Assembly: GCA_030684645.1 (NCBI GenBank)
Contig: JAUXUF010000093.1
Coordinates: 1-64,000 of the forward strand
Direction of reading: 5' to 3'
From: Bacteroidota bacterium
GTDB lineage: Bacteria; Bacteroidota; Bacteroidia; Bacteroidales; Prolixibacteraceae
Length of the DNA stretch: 64,000 nt
The first letter of the stretch is position 1; every line of letters starts with the position of its first letter. The translations under genes and the position numbers were made by a program. Below the pieces are notes generated by a model that ran no database searches, was not told the origin of the DNA, and saw only the letters and a program-made list of their open reading frames with translations. Below are positions 48,536 through 58,737 of the stretch, piece by piece.

Positions 48536-49417
48536 TTAAAACGATAAAACTTTTCGGTTGGCGAGATTGATTAAATATTCGCCGTATTGATTTTTCCTAA
48601 GCGGTTCAGCCAGCTTAAGCAGTTGTTCTTTATTAATATATCCTTTCAAAAAGGCAATTTCCTCGATGCATGATACTTTCAATCCCTGGCGCTGTTCGAT
48701 GGTATGTATAAAATTCGATGCCTGCATCAGGCTTTCATGAGTGCCGGTATCCAACCACGCAAAACCACGCCCCAGCAACTTCATTCGTAAACGACCTTCT
48801 TCCAGATACAACCGGTTTAAATCGGTTATTTCGAGTTCACCCCGTTTCGACGGTTTTAAAGCCAATGCCTTTTTAACCACATCATTGCTGTAGAAGTATA
48901 AACCCGTAACCGCATAATTTGATTTCGGATTTTCAGGCTTTTCTTCGATCGACAATACTTTGCCAGTCTCATCAAATTCAGCAACTCCGTAGCGCTCAGG
49001 GTCGTTCACGTAATATCCGAAAACAATGGCGCCATCTTTCAGGGCTGCGGCTTCTTCCAGAATTGAACTGAAATTGTAGCCGTAGAATATGTTGTCGCCC
49101 AAAACCATACAAACTGAATCGTCACCAATAAACTTTTCGCCAAGGGTAAAGGCCTGAGCCAATCCATCCGGTGAAGGTTGAATAATATATTCCAGTTTTA
49201 ACCCAAGCTGACTACCATCTTCCAATAAATCCTGATACAAATGAATATCTTTTGGAGTCGAAATAATCAGGATTTCATGGATACCAGCCAACATCAGTAC
49301 CGACAACGGATAATAAATCATTGGTTTGTCGTAAATCGGTATAATTTGCTTCGAAATGCTTTTCGTGATCGGATAAAGACGTGTGCCGGAGCCCCCGGCA
49401 AGAATAATTCCTTTCAT
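48536..49417 (-). CDS. rfbA: Glucose-1-phosphate thymidylyltransferase
   Basis: [46 protein letters not shown]. Confidence 0.95.
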   Translation of the reverse strand: MKGIILAGGSGTRLYPITKSISKQIIPIYDKPMIYYPLSVLMLAGIHEILIISTPKDIHLYQDLLEDGSQLGLKLEYIIQPSPDGLAQAFTLGEKFIGDDSVCMVLGDNIFYGYNFSSILEEAAALKDGAIVFGYYVNDPERYGVAEFDETGKVLSIEEKPENPKSNYAVTGLYFYSNDVVKKALALKPSKRGELEITDLNRLYLEEGRLRMKLLGRGFAWLDTGTHESLMQASNFIHTIEQRQGLKVSCIEEIAFLKGYINKEQLLKLAEPLRKNQYGEYLINLANRKVLSF

Positions 49418-49434
49418 AAGTTATATTTTTAATT

Positions 49435-50376
49435 TTATTCGGATAAAAGCTGATCAAAATAATCAATGGTCTTTAACAAACCTTCCCTTAATGGAACTTT
49501 AGGTTCCCAGCCGTCAAGTTTTTCTCTGGCAAGTGTGATGTCAGGCTGCCTTTGAGTCGGATCATCGGCCGGCAAAGGAAGGTAACTGATTTTTGATTTG
49601 GAAGCTGTAAGTTCAATGACATTCTGAGCCAATTCAAGCATGGTAAACTCACAGGGGTTGCCAATGTTTACCGGACCGGTAAATTCATCACCGGTTGCCA
49701 TCATCCGGACCATGCCTTCAACCAGGTCTGAAACATATTGAAAACTACGGGTTTGAGTTCCATCGCCAAAAATGGTAATATCCTGATTTTGTAAAGCCTG
49801 AACGATAAAGTTTGAAACCACCCGACCATCATCCGGCTCCATTTTAGGTCCGTAAGTATTGAAAATCCGGATAATTTTGATCCGCACATTATTTTGTGCG
49901 TGATAATTGACGAATAACGATTCAGCGCAACGTTTGCCTTCATCATAGCATGAACGGATTCCGATTGGATTAACATGTCCCCAGTAATCTTCTGTTTGAG
50001 GATGGATGATCGGATCGCCATATACCTCGCTGGTCGATGCCTGTAGAATTTTGGCCCTGACCCTTTTGGCCAGTCCAAGCATATTTACCGCCCCCATGAC
50101 TGAAGTCTTGATCGTCTTGATTGGATTGTACTGGTAATGAACCGGTGAAGCCGGACATGCCAGGTTGTAAATTTCATCAACTTCAATAAAATAAGGCATT
50201 GTCACATCATGCCTGATCAATTCAAAGTATGGATTATCGAGCAAATGAACTATTTTCTGTTTTTTGCCGGTAAAATAATTATCCATGCAAACTACTTCGT
50301 TACCATCATTCAACAGCCTCTCACAAAGGTGAGAACCTACAAATCCGGCGCCTCCGGTTACAAGTATTCGTTTCAT
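49435..50376 (-). CDS. UDP-glucuronate decarboxylase (UDP-xylose synthase), SDR family
   Basis: [95 protein letters not shown]. Confidence 0.93.
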   Translation of the reverse strand: MKRILVTGGAGFVGSHLCERLLNDGNEVVCMDNYFTGKKQKIVHLLDNPYFELIRHDVTMPYFIEVDEIYNLACPASPVHYQYNPIKTIKTSVMGAVNMLGLAKRVRAKILQASTSEVYGDPIIHPQTEDYWGHVNPIGIRSCYDEGKRCAESLFVNYHAQNNVRIKIIRIFNTYGPKMEPDDGRVVSNFIVQALQNQDITIFGDGTQTRSFQYVSDLVEGMVRMMATGDEFTGPVNIGNPCEFTMLELAQNVIELTASKSKISYLPLPADDPTQRQPDITLAREKLDGWEPKVPLREGLLKTIDYFDQLLSE

Positions 50377-50381
50377 TTTGA

Positions 50382-51716
50382 TTATTTTGAGACAACAATT
50401 GATTTACGGCCAATGCTGTAATAATTGAATTTTAATTCCTGCATTTCATCGGGTTCATAAATATTTCGTCCGTCAAAAATAGTTTTGGTTTTGAGCAACT
50501 TCTCAATGACCCTGAAGTTCGGCATCCTGAATTCAGGCCATTCAGTCACAATAATCAAGGCATCAGCGTCAATACAGGCATCGTATTCATCCTTTGCATA
50601 AGCAATTGAATCACCTAAAATACGATGAGCTTCTTCTTTGGCGACCGGGTCGTAAGCCACTACCGAAGCGCCTTCTTTTAGCAATATATCGATTATTACT
50701 AAGGATGGGGCTTCGCGCATATCATCGGTTTTTGGTTTAAAGGACAATCCCCACATCCCAAATTTCAAACCTTTCAAATTGTCGCCAAAATGCAATTTGA
50801 TCTTTTTGATCAACACTTCTTTCTGCCGGTAATTTACAGCTTCAACAGCTTTTAAAATATCGAGCGAGTGACCGCATTCATCTGCGGTGCGAACCAGAGC
50901 CTGCACATCTTTCGGGAAGCAGGAGCCGCCGTATCCGGTTCCCGGATAAATGAATTTGTTTCCGATACGGGCATCAGAACCAATCCCCTTGCGAACCATG
51001 CCAATATCAGCGCCTACCAATTCGCAAAGATTGGCTATGTCATTCATAAAACTGATTCTGGTTGCCAGCATTGCGTTTGCTGCATATTTGGTCATCTCCG
51101 ACGAAGAAATGTCCATGAACAAAATCGGATGTCCGTTCAATAAAAACGGCTTATATAATTTTCTCATCGTCTTTTCTGCTTCCGGCGATTCAATTCCCAC
51201 CACAATTCGGTCTGGTTTTAGGAAGTCATCGACAGCGCTTCCTTCTTTCAGGAATTCAGGATTTGAAGCCACATCAAAAGGTATATCAACATTTCGTTTT
51301 TTTAGTTCTTCCTGAATTGCAGCTTTGACTTTCATAGAAGTTCCCACTGGAACGGTACTTTTAGTCACGATCACCATATAATGATCAATGTTACGCCCAA
51401 TTTCACGTGCTACACCCAAAACATATTTCAGATCAGCGCTTCCATCTTCGTCAGGAGGAGTTCCAACAGCAATAAATACGGCTTCAGCTTCATCCAGACT
51501 GTCTTTCAAATTGGCAGTGAACAAAAGACGGCCTTTCTCAACATTGAATTTAAAAATGTCTTCAAGACCTGGTTCGTAGATAGGAATGTGACCATTGTTA
51601 AGCATGTTGATTTTGCGTTCATCAACATCAACGCAAACTACATCTACCCCTGTTTGCGAAAAACAGGTTCCGGAAACTAATCCCACATAACCTGTACCTA
51701 CAACTACTATTTTCAT
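50382..51716 (-). CDS. ugd: UDP-glucose 6-dehydrogenase
   Basis: [62 protein letters not shown]. Confidence 0.95.
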   Translation of the reverse strand: MKIVVVGTGYVGLVSGTCFSQTGVDVVCVDVDERKINMLNNGHIPIYEPGLEDIFKFNVEKGRLLFTANLKDSLDEAEAVFIAVGTPPDEDGSADLKYVLGVAREIGRNIDHYMVIVTKSTVPVGTSMKVKAAIQEELKKRNVDIPFDVASNPEFLKEGSAVDDFLKPDRIVVGIESPEAEKTMRKLYKPFLLNGHPILFMDISSSEMTKYAANAMLATRISFMNDIANLCELVGADIGMVRKGIGSDARIGNKFIYPGTGYGGSCFPKDVQALVRTADECGHSLDILKAVEAVNYRQKEVLIKKIKLHFGDNLKGLKFGMWGLSFKPKTDDMREAPSLVIIDILLKEGASVVAYDPVAKEEAHRILGDSIAYAKDEYDACIDADALIIVTEWPEFRMPNFRVIEKLLKTKTIFDGRNIYEPDEMQELKFNYYSIGRKSIVVSK

Positions 51717-51921
51717 GAATTACAGTTTAAGTATTTTTAATTTATCAAAATTAGGAATTTATTACATTACAGAATTACAATCCGGAATTAAAAACAGATA
51801 TTAATCTGGTTTTGCGGAATTGAAAGAAAGGAATGTTGCAGGTTGAAAACATGAAGATCAAAAAAGGGTATGATATGCACGAAAAATCACTGAAAATCTT
51901 TGTTTTAAAGCAGAATAGTCT

Positions 51922-51929
51922 TAATTTTG
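51922..51929 (+). promoter_or_regulatory. -7 box TAATTTTG upstream of rpsA
   Basis: TAnnTTTG match 52 bp upstream of ATG 51981. Confidence 0.45.
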
Positions 51930-51980
51930 CCGCGCATTAAATTTATATATTGTCTAACTCATTAATTAATTGATTATTAA

Positions 51981-54080
51981 ATGGTAGAAAACAACATTGA
52001 GGACCTTGAACCAAAGGTAGAACTCGAACAACAGGAAACTGTTGAAACACCAACCGCAGTAGTTGAAGAGACTGTTGCAACCGCAGAAGTAGTTGAAGAA
52101 ATTGTTGTACCGGTTGAAGCAGTTGAAGAAATTGTTGCATCGGTTGAAGAAGCAGAAGACGTAGTAGAACCTGTTGCGCAAAAGGAAGAAGTAGCTGTAG
52201 AAGCTGTTGCACCTGAAGAAGCAATAGTTGAAGAATTTGTTGCACCTGTAGTAATTCCGGTAGTAAAGAAAACAAAGGCAGCTAAAACCGTAGTGGCCGA
52301 ACCTGCAGTTTTTGACTGGGATGCCCTTGAAGAAGAAGACAAAGGATTCAGTGGCAAAACAAAAAATGATCTTGAATCTTTATATGAGGCAACTCTGACT
52401 ACTGTTCAGGAGAAAGAAGTGGTTGAAGGTCGAGTTATTTCAATGAACAAACGTGAAGTTGTTATTGACATCGGCTATAAATCAGACGGTATTGTCAGCT
52501 TAAACGAATTCCGCTACAATCCTGAATTAAAACCAAAAGATTTAGTTGAAGTTTACATCGAAAGCCTTGAAGATTTAAAAGGCCAGATGATCCTTTCGCA
52601 CAAAAAAGCACGGGCATTACGCTCATGGGATCGTGTAAACGAAGCTCTCGACAAAGATGAAGTAATCAAAGGGTACATCAAATGCCGTACGAAAGGCGGT
52701 ATGATCGTTGACGTATTCGGAATTGAGGCGTTCCTTCCGGGTTCACAGATCGATGTGAAGCCAATCCGCGATTACGACATGTATGTTGGCAAAACAATGG
52801 AATTCAAAGTGGTTAAAATTAATCATGAATTCCGTAATGTGGTAGTTTCTCACAAAGCATTAATCGAAGCTGAACTCGAATTGCAGAAAAAAGAAATTAT
52901 CTCCAAACTTGAAAAAGGACAGGTACTCGAAGGTACCGTTAAGAATATCACTTCTTATGGAGTATTCATTGACCTTGGCGGCGTAGATGGTTTGATCCAT
53001 ATTACCGACCTGTCATGGGGCCGCATCACTCACCCGAATGAAATCGTTGAATTGGATCAGAAACTGAATGTCGTAATTCTAGACTTCGATGATGAGAAAA
53101 AACGTATTGCATTAGGTCTGAAACAATTAACTCCTCACCCATGGGATAGTCTTGGCGGTGAACTGAAAGTTGGTGATTCCGTTAAAGGTAAAGTTGTGGT
53201 GATGGCTGACTACGGCGCATTTGTTGAAATCGCTGCCGGAGTTGAAGGTTTGATCCACGTTTCTGAAATGTCATGGTCACAGCATCTTCGCAGCGCTCAG
53301 GACTTCCTGAAAGTGGGTGATCCGATTGAAGCTCAGATTTTGACCTTAGACCGTGAAGAACGTAAAATGTCGTTGGGAATCAAACAATTGAAATCTGATC
53401 CATGGCAGGAAATCGACTCTGTATTTGGAGTTGGCACCAAACACAAAGCTACTGTTCGTAACTTCACTAATTTTGGCGTATTCGTTGAAATTCAGGAAGG
53501 TGTTGACGGCTTAATCCATATTTCTGATCTTAGCTGGACCAAGAAAATCAAACATCCGTCAGAATTTACTTCAATTGGTTCTGAAATAGATGTGGTTGTT
53601 TTGGACATCGATAAGGACAACCGTCGCTTAAGTCTTGGACACAAACAATTGGAAGAAAATCCATGGGATGTGTTTGAAACTATTTTCTCAGTTGATTCGG
53701 TTCACGAAGGAACAGTTGTTGAATTGTTCGACAAAGGAGCAACCATCGCCCTTCCTTATGGCGTTGAAGGCTTTGCCACTCCTCGTCACCTGGTGAAAGA
53801 AGACGGAAGTCAGGCTCAGTTGGAAGAAAAATTGGAGTTCAAAGTCATTGAATTCTCTAAAGCTGCCAAACGGATCATTCTTTCTCATTCAAGAGTTTTC
53901 GAAGATGAGAAAAAAGCTGAAGAAACAGCAAAACGGAAAACTCAGGCTAAAACAACAACAAAAGCTGTAAAACAAGTGAAGGAAACCCAGGCGCCGATGG
54001 AAAAAACCACACTTGGAGATATTTCTGAACTGGCTGCGTTGAGAACACAAATGGAAGCTGACGAACAGAAAGAAAATTAG
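51981..54080 (+). CDS. rpsA: 30S ribosomal protein S1 with acidic repetitive N-terminal extension
   Basis: Six S1 repeats (for example VLEGTVKNITSYGVFIDLGGVDGLIHITDLSW); about 110-aa Glu/Val-rich leader. Confidence 0.95.
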   Translation: MVENNIEDLEPKVELEQQETVETPTAVVEETVATAEVVEEIVVPVEAVEEIVASVEEAEDVVEPVAQKEEVAVEAVAPEEAIVEEFVAPVVIPVVKKTKAAKTVVAEPAVFDWDALEEEDKGFSGKTKNDLESLYEATLTTVQEKEVVEGRVISMNKREVVIDIGYKSDGIVSLNEFRYNPELKPKDLVEVYIESLEDLKGQMILSHKKARALRSWDRVNEALDKDEVIKGYIKCRTKGGMIVDVFGIEAFLPGSQIDVKPIRDYDMYVGKTMEFKVVKINHEFRNVVVSHKALIEAELELQKKEIISKLEKGQVLEGTVKNITSYGVFIDLGGVDGLIHITDLSWGRITHPNEIVELDQKLNVVILDFDDEKKRIALGLKQLTPHPWDSLGGELKVGDSVKGKVVVMADYGAFVEIAAGVEGLIHVSEMSWSQHLRSAQDFLKVGDPIEAQILTLDREERKMSLGIKQLKSDPWQEIDSVFGVGTKHKATVRNFTNFGVFVEIQEGVDGLIHISDLSWTKKIKHPSEFTSIGSEIDVVVLDIDKDNRRLSLGHKQLEENPWDVFETIFSVDSVHEGTVVELFDKGATIALPYGVEGFATPRHLVKEDGSQAQLEEKLEFKVIEFSKAAKRIILSHSRVFEDEKKAEETAKRKTQAKTTTKAVKQVKETQAPMEKTTLGDISELAALRTQMEADEQKEN

Positions 54081-54093
54081 TCAGTACGTAACA

Positions 54094-55026
54094 ATGCTAT
54101 TTCAACTAACCATACTCGGTACAAGTTCAGCATTGCCTACATCAAACAGATATCCAACCGCCCAGGTACTACATGTGCCCGGGCGGTTTTTTTTGATAGA
54201 TTGCGGAGAAGGAACTCAAACTCAGATGCGGAAATACAAGATTGGGTTCTCTAAAATCAATCACATTTTCATTTCGCACCTGCATGGCGACCATATTTTT
54301 GGTTTAATCGGACTCATATCAACCATGGTACTCCTGGGCCGGATAAATGATCTGCACATCTATTCCCATTCCGAATTACAAAAATTCCTTTTACCTCAAC
54401 TTCAATTCCTGTACGCGGAGGAAATTCCTTTTAAGATCATTTATCACCCGTTAAATTTCAAAAAGGAGCAGAAAATATTTGAGGATAAGAAAGTTACGGT
54501 TTATTCATTTCCTCTATCGCATCGCATTCCTACCTGCGGTTTCAGGTTTGAAGAAAAACCTGTATTGCCCAATCTGATTCCTGCAAAGATTGAAGAATAC
54601 CAGATTCCGATTCGCGACCGGCAACGGATCAAGGAAGGTGGAGATTTTATTGCCAGTAACGGACAGCTAATCCTACATTCAGAACTGACTACGAACAAAC
54701 ATCAGGCGCGATCGTTTGCCTTCTGCAGCGATACCAGGTACGATGAATCTTACATTGAATCAATCCGGAATGTCGATTTACTATACCATGAAGCAACTTT
54801 TGCTGAAGATAACAGGGAATTGGCCCAAAGTACATACCATTCAACCGGAAAAGATGCTGCAACAGTTGCATTAAAAGCTCAGGTTGGAAAGTTAATCATC
54901 GGACATTTTTCGGCCCGGTACAAAGACCACACTATTATCCTGAAGGAAGCGCAGGCGATTTTCCCGAATACGAAGGCAATTAGCGAAGGGGAAGTGTTTC
55001 AGGTAGAGAAAGTCATTGGTCATTAG
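54094..55026 (+). CDS. rnz: Ribonuclease Z
   Basis: LGTSSALPTSNRYPTAQVL, ISHLHGDHIFGLIGLI, FCSDTRYDES, YHSTGKDAA, IIGHFSARY. Confidence 0.94.
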   Translation: MLFQLTILGTSSALPTSNRYPTAQVLHVPGRFFLIDCGEGTQTQMRKYKIGFSKINHIFISHLHGDHIFGLIGLISTMVLLGRINDLHIYSHSELQKFLLPQLQFLYAEEIPFKIIYHPLNFKKEQKIFEDKKVTVYSFPLSHRIPTCGFRFEEKPVLPNLIPAKIEEYQIPIRDRQRIKEGGDFIASNGQLILHSELTTNKHQARSFAFCSDTRYDESYIESIRNVDLLYHEATFAEDNRELAQSTYHSTGKDAATVALKAQVGKLIIGHFSARYKDHTIILKEAQAIFPNTKAISEGEVFQVEKVIGH

Positions 55027-55146
55027 TAAAAAGTCGATAGGCATGATTTTACCGTTAAACTTCCTGCAAGGTGTTGCTTTTCAAATTACTAATCCTTTGT
55101 CAACTAAATTGGCTGCACGGTTCGCCGCTTTTTTCAGCAGCAAATT

Positions 55147-55737
55147 TCACCCTTTCTCCAGTTCTTCTATTTCCTCAATTTCTTGATTTAATTTTCTAAA
55201 ACGCTCTTTATAGGAATACTTCGTTTTATAAAAAAAAGATGCTACCAAAATGATAATCATTAATATTAAGGGAATAAGAGTCTCCTGTGTCAGAAAAGGA
55301 ATTTTAGCAAACAAGAAAATACTGATTGCACCTATTGGCAAGAATAAAAGCCCAAGACGTAGCATTTTGAGCTGATATTTTTCAAGTTCATTTATTTCTT
55401 TTTTGATTGATGAAACAGAGCTTGAAAAATCAAATTTACCAGCCATTAAAAAAAATTTAACCCTGAAAATACAAGCTAGTATAAAGAGCCCTGCAAACAA
55501 TGATAATCCAATATAAAAATCGACAGTGGTGCGAATTTGGATATTAAACATTAATATGGTAGGTACAAAAAGTAATGAAATAATTAGCCTAATTCCGGCT
55601 TCAACTTTAATTCGATTTAACCTTTTTTCTGTTTTTGATATTAGCATTTTTCTTAAAATTCCCTTGTTCAGGCGAATGTTCTCGGATATTTTTTTATCGT
55701 ATTGATTCCAAATATTCTGTAATTCTAATAGTTCCAT
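55147..55737 (-). CDS. Membrane protein of unknown function, possible sigma-factor partner
   Basis: 196 aa with about four TM segments; 4 bp downstream of a sigma factor gene. Confidence 0.6.
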   Translation of the reverse strand: MELLELQNIWNQYDKKISENIRLNKGILRKMLISKTEKRLNRIKVEAGIRLIISLLFVPTILMFNIQIRTTVDFYIGLSLFAGLFILACIFRVKFFLMAGKFDFSSSVSSIKKEINELEKYQLKMLRLGLLFLPIGAISIFLFAKIPFLTQETLIPLILMIIILVASFFYKTKYSYKERFRKLNQEIEEIEELEKG

Positions 55738-55741
55738 GATT

Positions 55742-56248
55742 TTAAAATTTTGAGATTGATAAACTCTTTATTTGTTCTTTAATTCTGCCAATTCTCGTAC
55801 CCACATTGGTTTTAGAAATACCAGTAATTTCTGATATCTCATCATGAGAATTGCCATCGAGGTAGAGTAAAATAATGGCTTTATTGATTTCGTTTAACTC
55901 ATCAATGCATTTATACAGAATCTCAGATTCTTCTGAGTGATCTTGTTCAATAATCCAAGACAAATTGTCAACATGCTTGAAATCATTTAAAAGATAGAAC
56001 AATGAATCATTCTTCTTTTTTCGTTTATAATTCAATGAAGTGTTTAAAGCAACGCGATAAATCCATGTGGAAATTTTTGAATTGCCTTTGAAGTTTTTAA
56101 ATGATTTCCAGAGCTCAAGTAGAATGTCATTTACCAGGTCCTCTCTATCATGAAAGGTTGTAGTATATGCCCTTGAAATTTTTATTACTATTCCAATGTT
56201 TTCTTCGAAAACACTCGAAAATTGCTCACTTAATTTTTCATTTATCAT
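55742..56248 (-). CDS. ECF-type RNA polymerase sigma factor
   Basis: Region 2 FHDREDLVNDILLELWKSFKNFKGNSKISTWIYRVALNTSLNYKRKKK; region 4 EISEITGISKTNVGTRIGRIKEQIK. Confidence 0.92.
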   Translation of the reverse strand: MINEKLSEQFSSVFEENIGIVIKISRAYTTTFHDREDLVNDILLELWKSFKNFKGNSKISTWIYRVALNTSLNYKRKKKNDSLFYLLNDFKHVDNLSWIIEQDHSEESEILYKCIDELNEINKAIILLYLDGNSHDEISEITGISKTNVGTRIGRIKEQIKSLSISKF

Positions 56249-56384
56249 CTGTCATGATGTTACTTTAAATTGTTAAAGATTCTCTGTGTACACATTTTTA
56301 TCAATTAGTAACATATCATAGCAAAAATTCACAGGCGTGGTATTTTTTTAACTGCTAATGTGAATCAAGGGTTGGATCTTTTAA

Positions 56385-56526
56385 AACCCGAAGGGTTGTT
56401 ATGATTATAGAAAATGGCAGAGAAAACGCTCATAAACCACGAAGTGGTGATATAAATCTGTCATGCCTTCGGCATTTTATCTATTTTGCACCATGAATTG
56501 CTATAATCCTATCATGCCTTCGGCAT
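56385..56526. repeat. Four-hairpin nested inverted-repeat element
   Basis: AACCC-GAA-GGGTT (56385-56397), ACCAC-GAA-GTGGT (56436-56448), ATGCC-TTC-GGCAT (56463-56475), ATGCC-TTC-GGCAT (56514-56526). Centres are spaced 51/27/51 bp, with a conserved GATTATAG spacer motif inverted between halves. Confidence 0.85.
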
Positions 56527-56580
56527 TAAATTTCTCTTATCTTCAACTCTTGATTCGCATTGCTAACTATTGACTATTGC

Positions 56581-58005
56581 CTATTCTCCGAAGAATTCTT
56601 TATTAAAATTCACCAGGTACAACCTTTCTGTCGGTCGGGTAAGAGCAGTATATAACCAGCGTAAAAATTCGATATTAAGCATTTCTTCAGTCACATATCC
56701 CTGATCAACGAACACCGCTTTCCATTGCCCGCCCTGCGCCTTATGGCAGGTCACGGCATAAGCAAATTTTACCTGAAGTGCATTGAAATACGGGTTCTCC
56801 CTAACTTTCTCCCAACGCTTTTTCTTACTTCGGATATCAGCGTAATCTTCCGAAACGGCATCATACAATTGACGGTTTTGTTCGCCTGTTAAAGAGGCTG
56901 ATTCAATGGTTATGGTATCCAGAATTATTTTGCAATCAACTTCTATCTCAGGATAATCAACCAAACGGAGACTAACATTGGCAAACCGGAACCCATATAA
57001 TTCTTCATGTTTCGATATCGAAGTGATTTCGGCAATATCTCCGTTGGCAATAAAATCGATTTTTTCGTTTTCTTCGAGCCAGAAATAATTGTTTTTAACG
57101 ACCATCAACAAGTCGCCAACCGAGATGTCTGCTTCCTTATATAAAATCGTGCTGCGTATCCCTTCATTAAATTTGTTTGCACGTTTGTTTGACCGTGTAA
57201 TTACAATGGTTTCAAACTGGCCATAACGATTGTAGCAGGTCGAAATTTCTTCAATCAGGTCAGCTCCGCCAATTTTCCGAATGTCATCAAAACCTTTCAA
57301 TTCCAGGTGAAAATATCCTGAAGAATAAAATCCTCCGGTAATCAGGTTACGAATTAACGTGGCGTTGTACAAAATTCCGGAGTTTTGATCCTGCCTGACC
57401 ACTTCAGTTAATTCGTATTCAAAAACTATCCGGTCATACGTGTCGAGTTCATTTTTAGATAATGCCGGACTAACATCAAGTCCTACCGGTGGAAGCTGGG
57501 CTGTATCGCCAACCAGTATTAGCCGGCAATTAGTTCCTGAGTAAACATATTCGATCAGATCTTCAAGCAATCGCCCGGAACCGAAAATCGATGATTCGGC
57601 ATTTGAATTTGGAACCATCGACGCTTCATCAACGATAAAAAAGGTATCCTTGAATAAATTTTTATTCAGAACAAAACGGCCCATTCCGTCGCTCGATGAT
57701 TGCTGTCGATAAATGCTTTTATGAATTGTATAGGCATTATGGCCTGTATATCCAGACAAAACTTTGGCTGCACGACCAGTTGGCGCCAGCAAAACCGACC
57801 TGAATTTAAATGTTGTGAAAGTTTTTACCAGTGAACTCAGCATCGTGGTTTTCCCTGTTCCGGCATATCCTTTAAGAATAAAGACAGCATCCGGCTCAGA
57901 TTCGGCAACAAAGTCTGCAAACAAAAGTGATAGCTGTACTTGTCCTTGAGTGGGAACCATCCCTAAATGGGCAATTATTTCCGACTGGATGTATTTTTTT
58001 ATCAT
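56581..58005 (-). CDS. RecD-like AAA DNA helicase with UvrD_C_2-type C-terminus
   Basis: FILKGYAGTGKTTMLSSLVK, FIVDEASMVPN, LILVGDTAQLPPVG, VKFAYAVTCHKAQGGQWKAVFVD, RWLYTALTRPTERLYLV. Confidence 0.92.
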   Translation of the reverse strand: MIKKYIQSEIIAHLGMVPTQGQVQLSLLFADFVAESEPDAVFILKGYAGTGKTTMLSSLVKTFTTFKFRSVLLAPTGRAAKVLSGYTGHNAYTIHKSIYRQQSSSDGMGRFVLNKNLFKDTFFIVDEASMVPNSNAESSIFGSGRLLEDLIEYVYSGTNCRLILVGDTAQLPPVGLDVSPALSKNELDTYDRIVFEYELTEVVRQDQNSGILYNATLIRNLITGGFYSSGYFHLELKGFDDIRKIGGADLIEEISTCYNRYGQFETIVITRSNKRANKFNEGIRSTILYKEADISVGDLLMVVKNNYFWLEENEKIDFIANGDIAEITSISKHEELYGFRFANVSLRLVDYPEIEVDCKIILDTITIESASLTGEQNRQLYDAVSEDYADIRSKKKRWEKVRENPYFNALQVKFAYAVTCHKAQGGQWKAVFVDQGYVTEEMLNIEFLRWLYTALTRPTERLYLVNFNKEFFGE

Positions 58006-58054
58006 GAACGGCTAAAATAATACAAAACCAAAGAATGTAAATTATATTTTTTTA

Positions 58055-58062
58055 TAAATTTG
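58055..58062 (+). promoter_or_regulatory. -7 box TAAATTTG
   Basis: TAnnTTTG match overlapping the ORF-track start at 58060, implying the real start is ATG 58093. Confidence 0.5.
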
Positions 58063-58092
58063 CGACAAACAAAAACTAATCTTAAAATTCGT

Positions 58093-58728
58093 ATGATGAA
58101 AAACGTACTACAAATTGGCCTTATTGCATTAGTTATAATATTGTCTTATTTTCTGTACACCAGTGTCGAAAGACCTTTGGCTTTTGAACAGGAAAAGAAA
58201 GATAGATACGAAGCAACAATTACCCGTCTTAAAGACATCCGGAAAGCAGAACTTGCATACAAGGACGTTAATGGAAAATTTACGGGCAGTTGGGATACCT
58301 TGATTAATTTTGTTAAAACAGGTAAACTACCGCTGGTTCGTAAGATTGGAATGTTGACCGACAGTATGATTGAAGCAGGTTGGACCGAAAAGAAGGCTTT
58401 AAAAGAAGGCAAGATCATCCGCGATACGATTCGTGTTAGTGTTTTGGATACTGTTTTTGGAAAAGGGTTCAAGATTGATGAAATAAAATTTGTTCCGGTG
58501 AAAGATACTGTCGCTCAGTTTCATTTAGGTGCAACCTGGATTATCACAGGATCTGGAATTAGAGTTCCGGTATTTGAAGCAAAAGCTCACAATAATACAA
58601 TCTTGTGTAAGCTTGACAAACAGCAGGTTATCAACCTTAACGAATCAAAGAGAACGAATGGGAAATATCCGGGATTAAAAGTTGGATCATTGGAAGAAAC
58701 AAATAATAATGCAGGTAACTGGGAATAA
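58093..58728 (+). CDS. Conserved hypothetical membrane-anchored protein
   Basis: N-terminal TM (NVLQIGLIALVIILSYFLYTSV); syntenic with DUF3822 and rsmD in Bacteroidota. Confidence 0.75.
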   Translation: MMKNVLQIGLIALVIILSYFLYTSVERPLAFEQEKKDRYEATITRLKDIRKAELAYKDVNGKFTGSWDTLINFVKTGKLPLVRKIGMLTDSMIEAGWTEKKALKEGKIIRDTIRVSVLDTVFGKGFKIDEIKFVPVKDTVAQFHLGATWIITGSGIRVPVFEAKAHNNTILCKLDKQQVINLNESKRTNGKYPGLKVGSLEETNNNAGNWE

Positions 58729-58737
58729 ATTTTCCTT

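Noticed and set aside
51943-52357. Overlapping minus-strand ORFs rich in Leu/Gln or Ser/Thr over the rpsA 5' region
   Set aside because: Shadow frames of the repetitive acidic S1 tail; low-complexity translations and no start-site context.
56385-56526. CRISPR-like interpretation of the regularly spaced hairpins
   Set aside because: Units are only 13 bp, differ in sequence, are mirror-arranged rather than direct repeats, and no cas genes are present.
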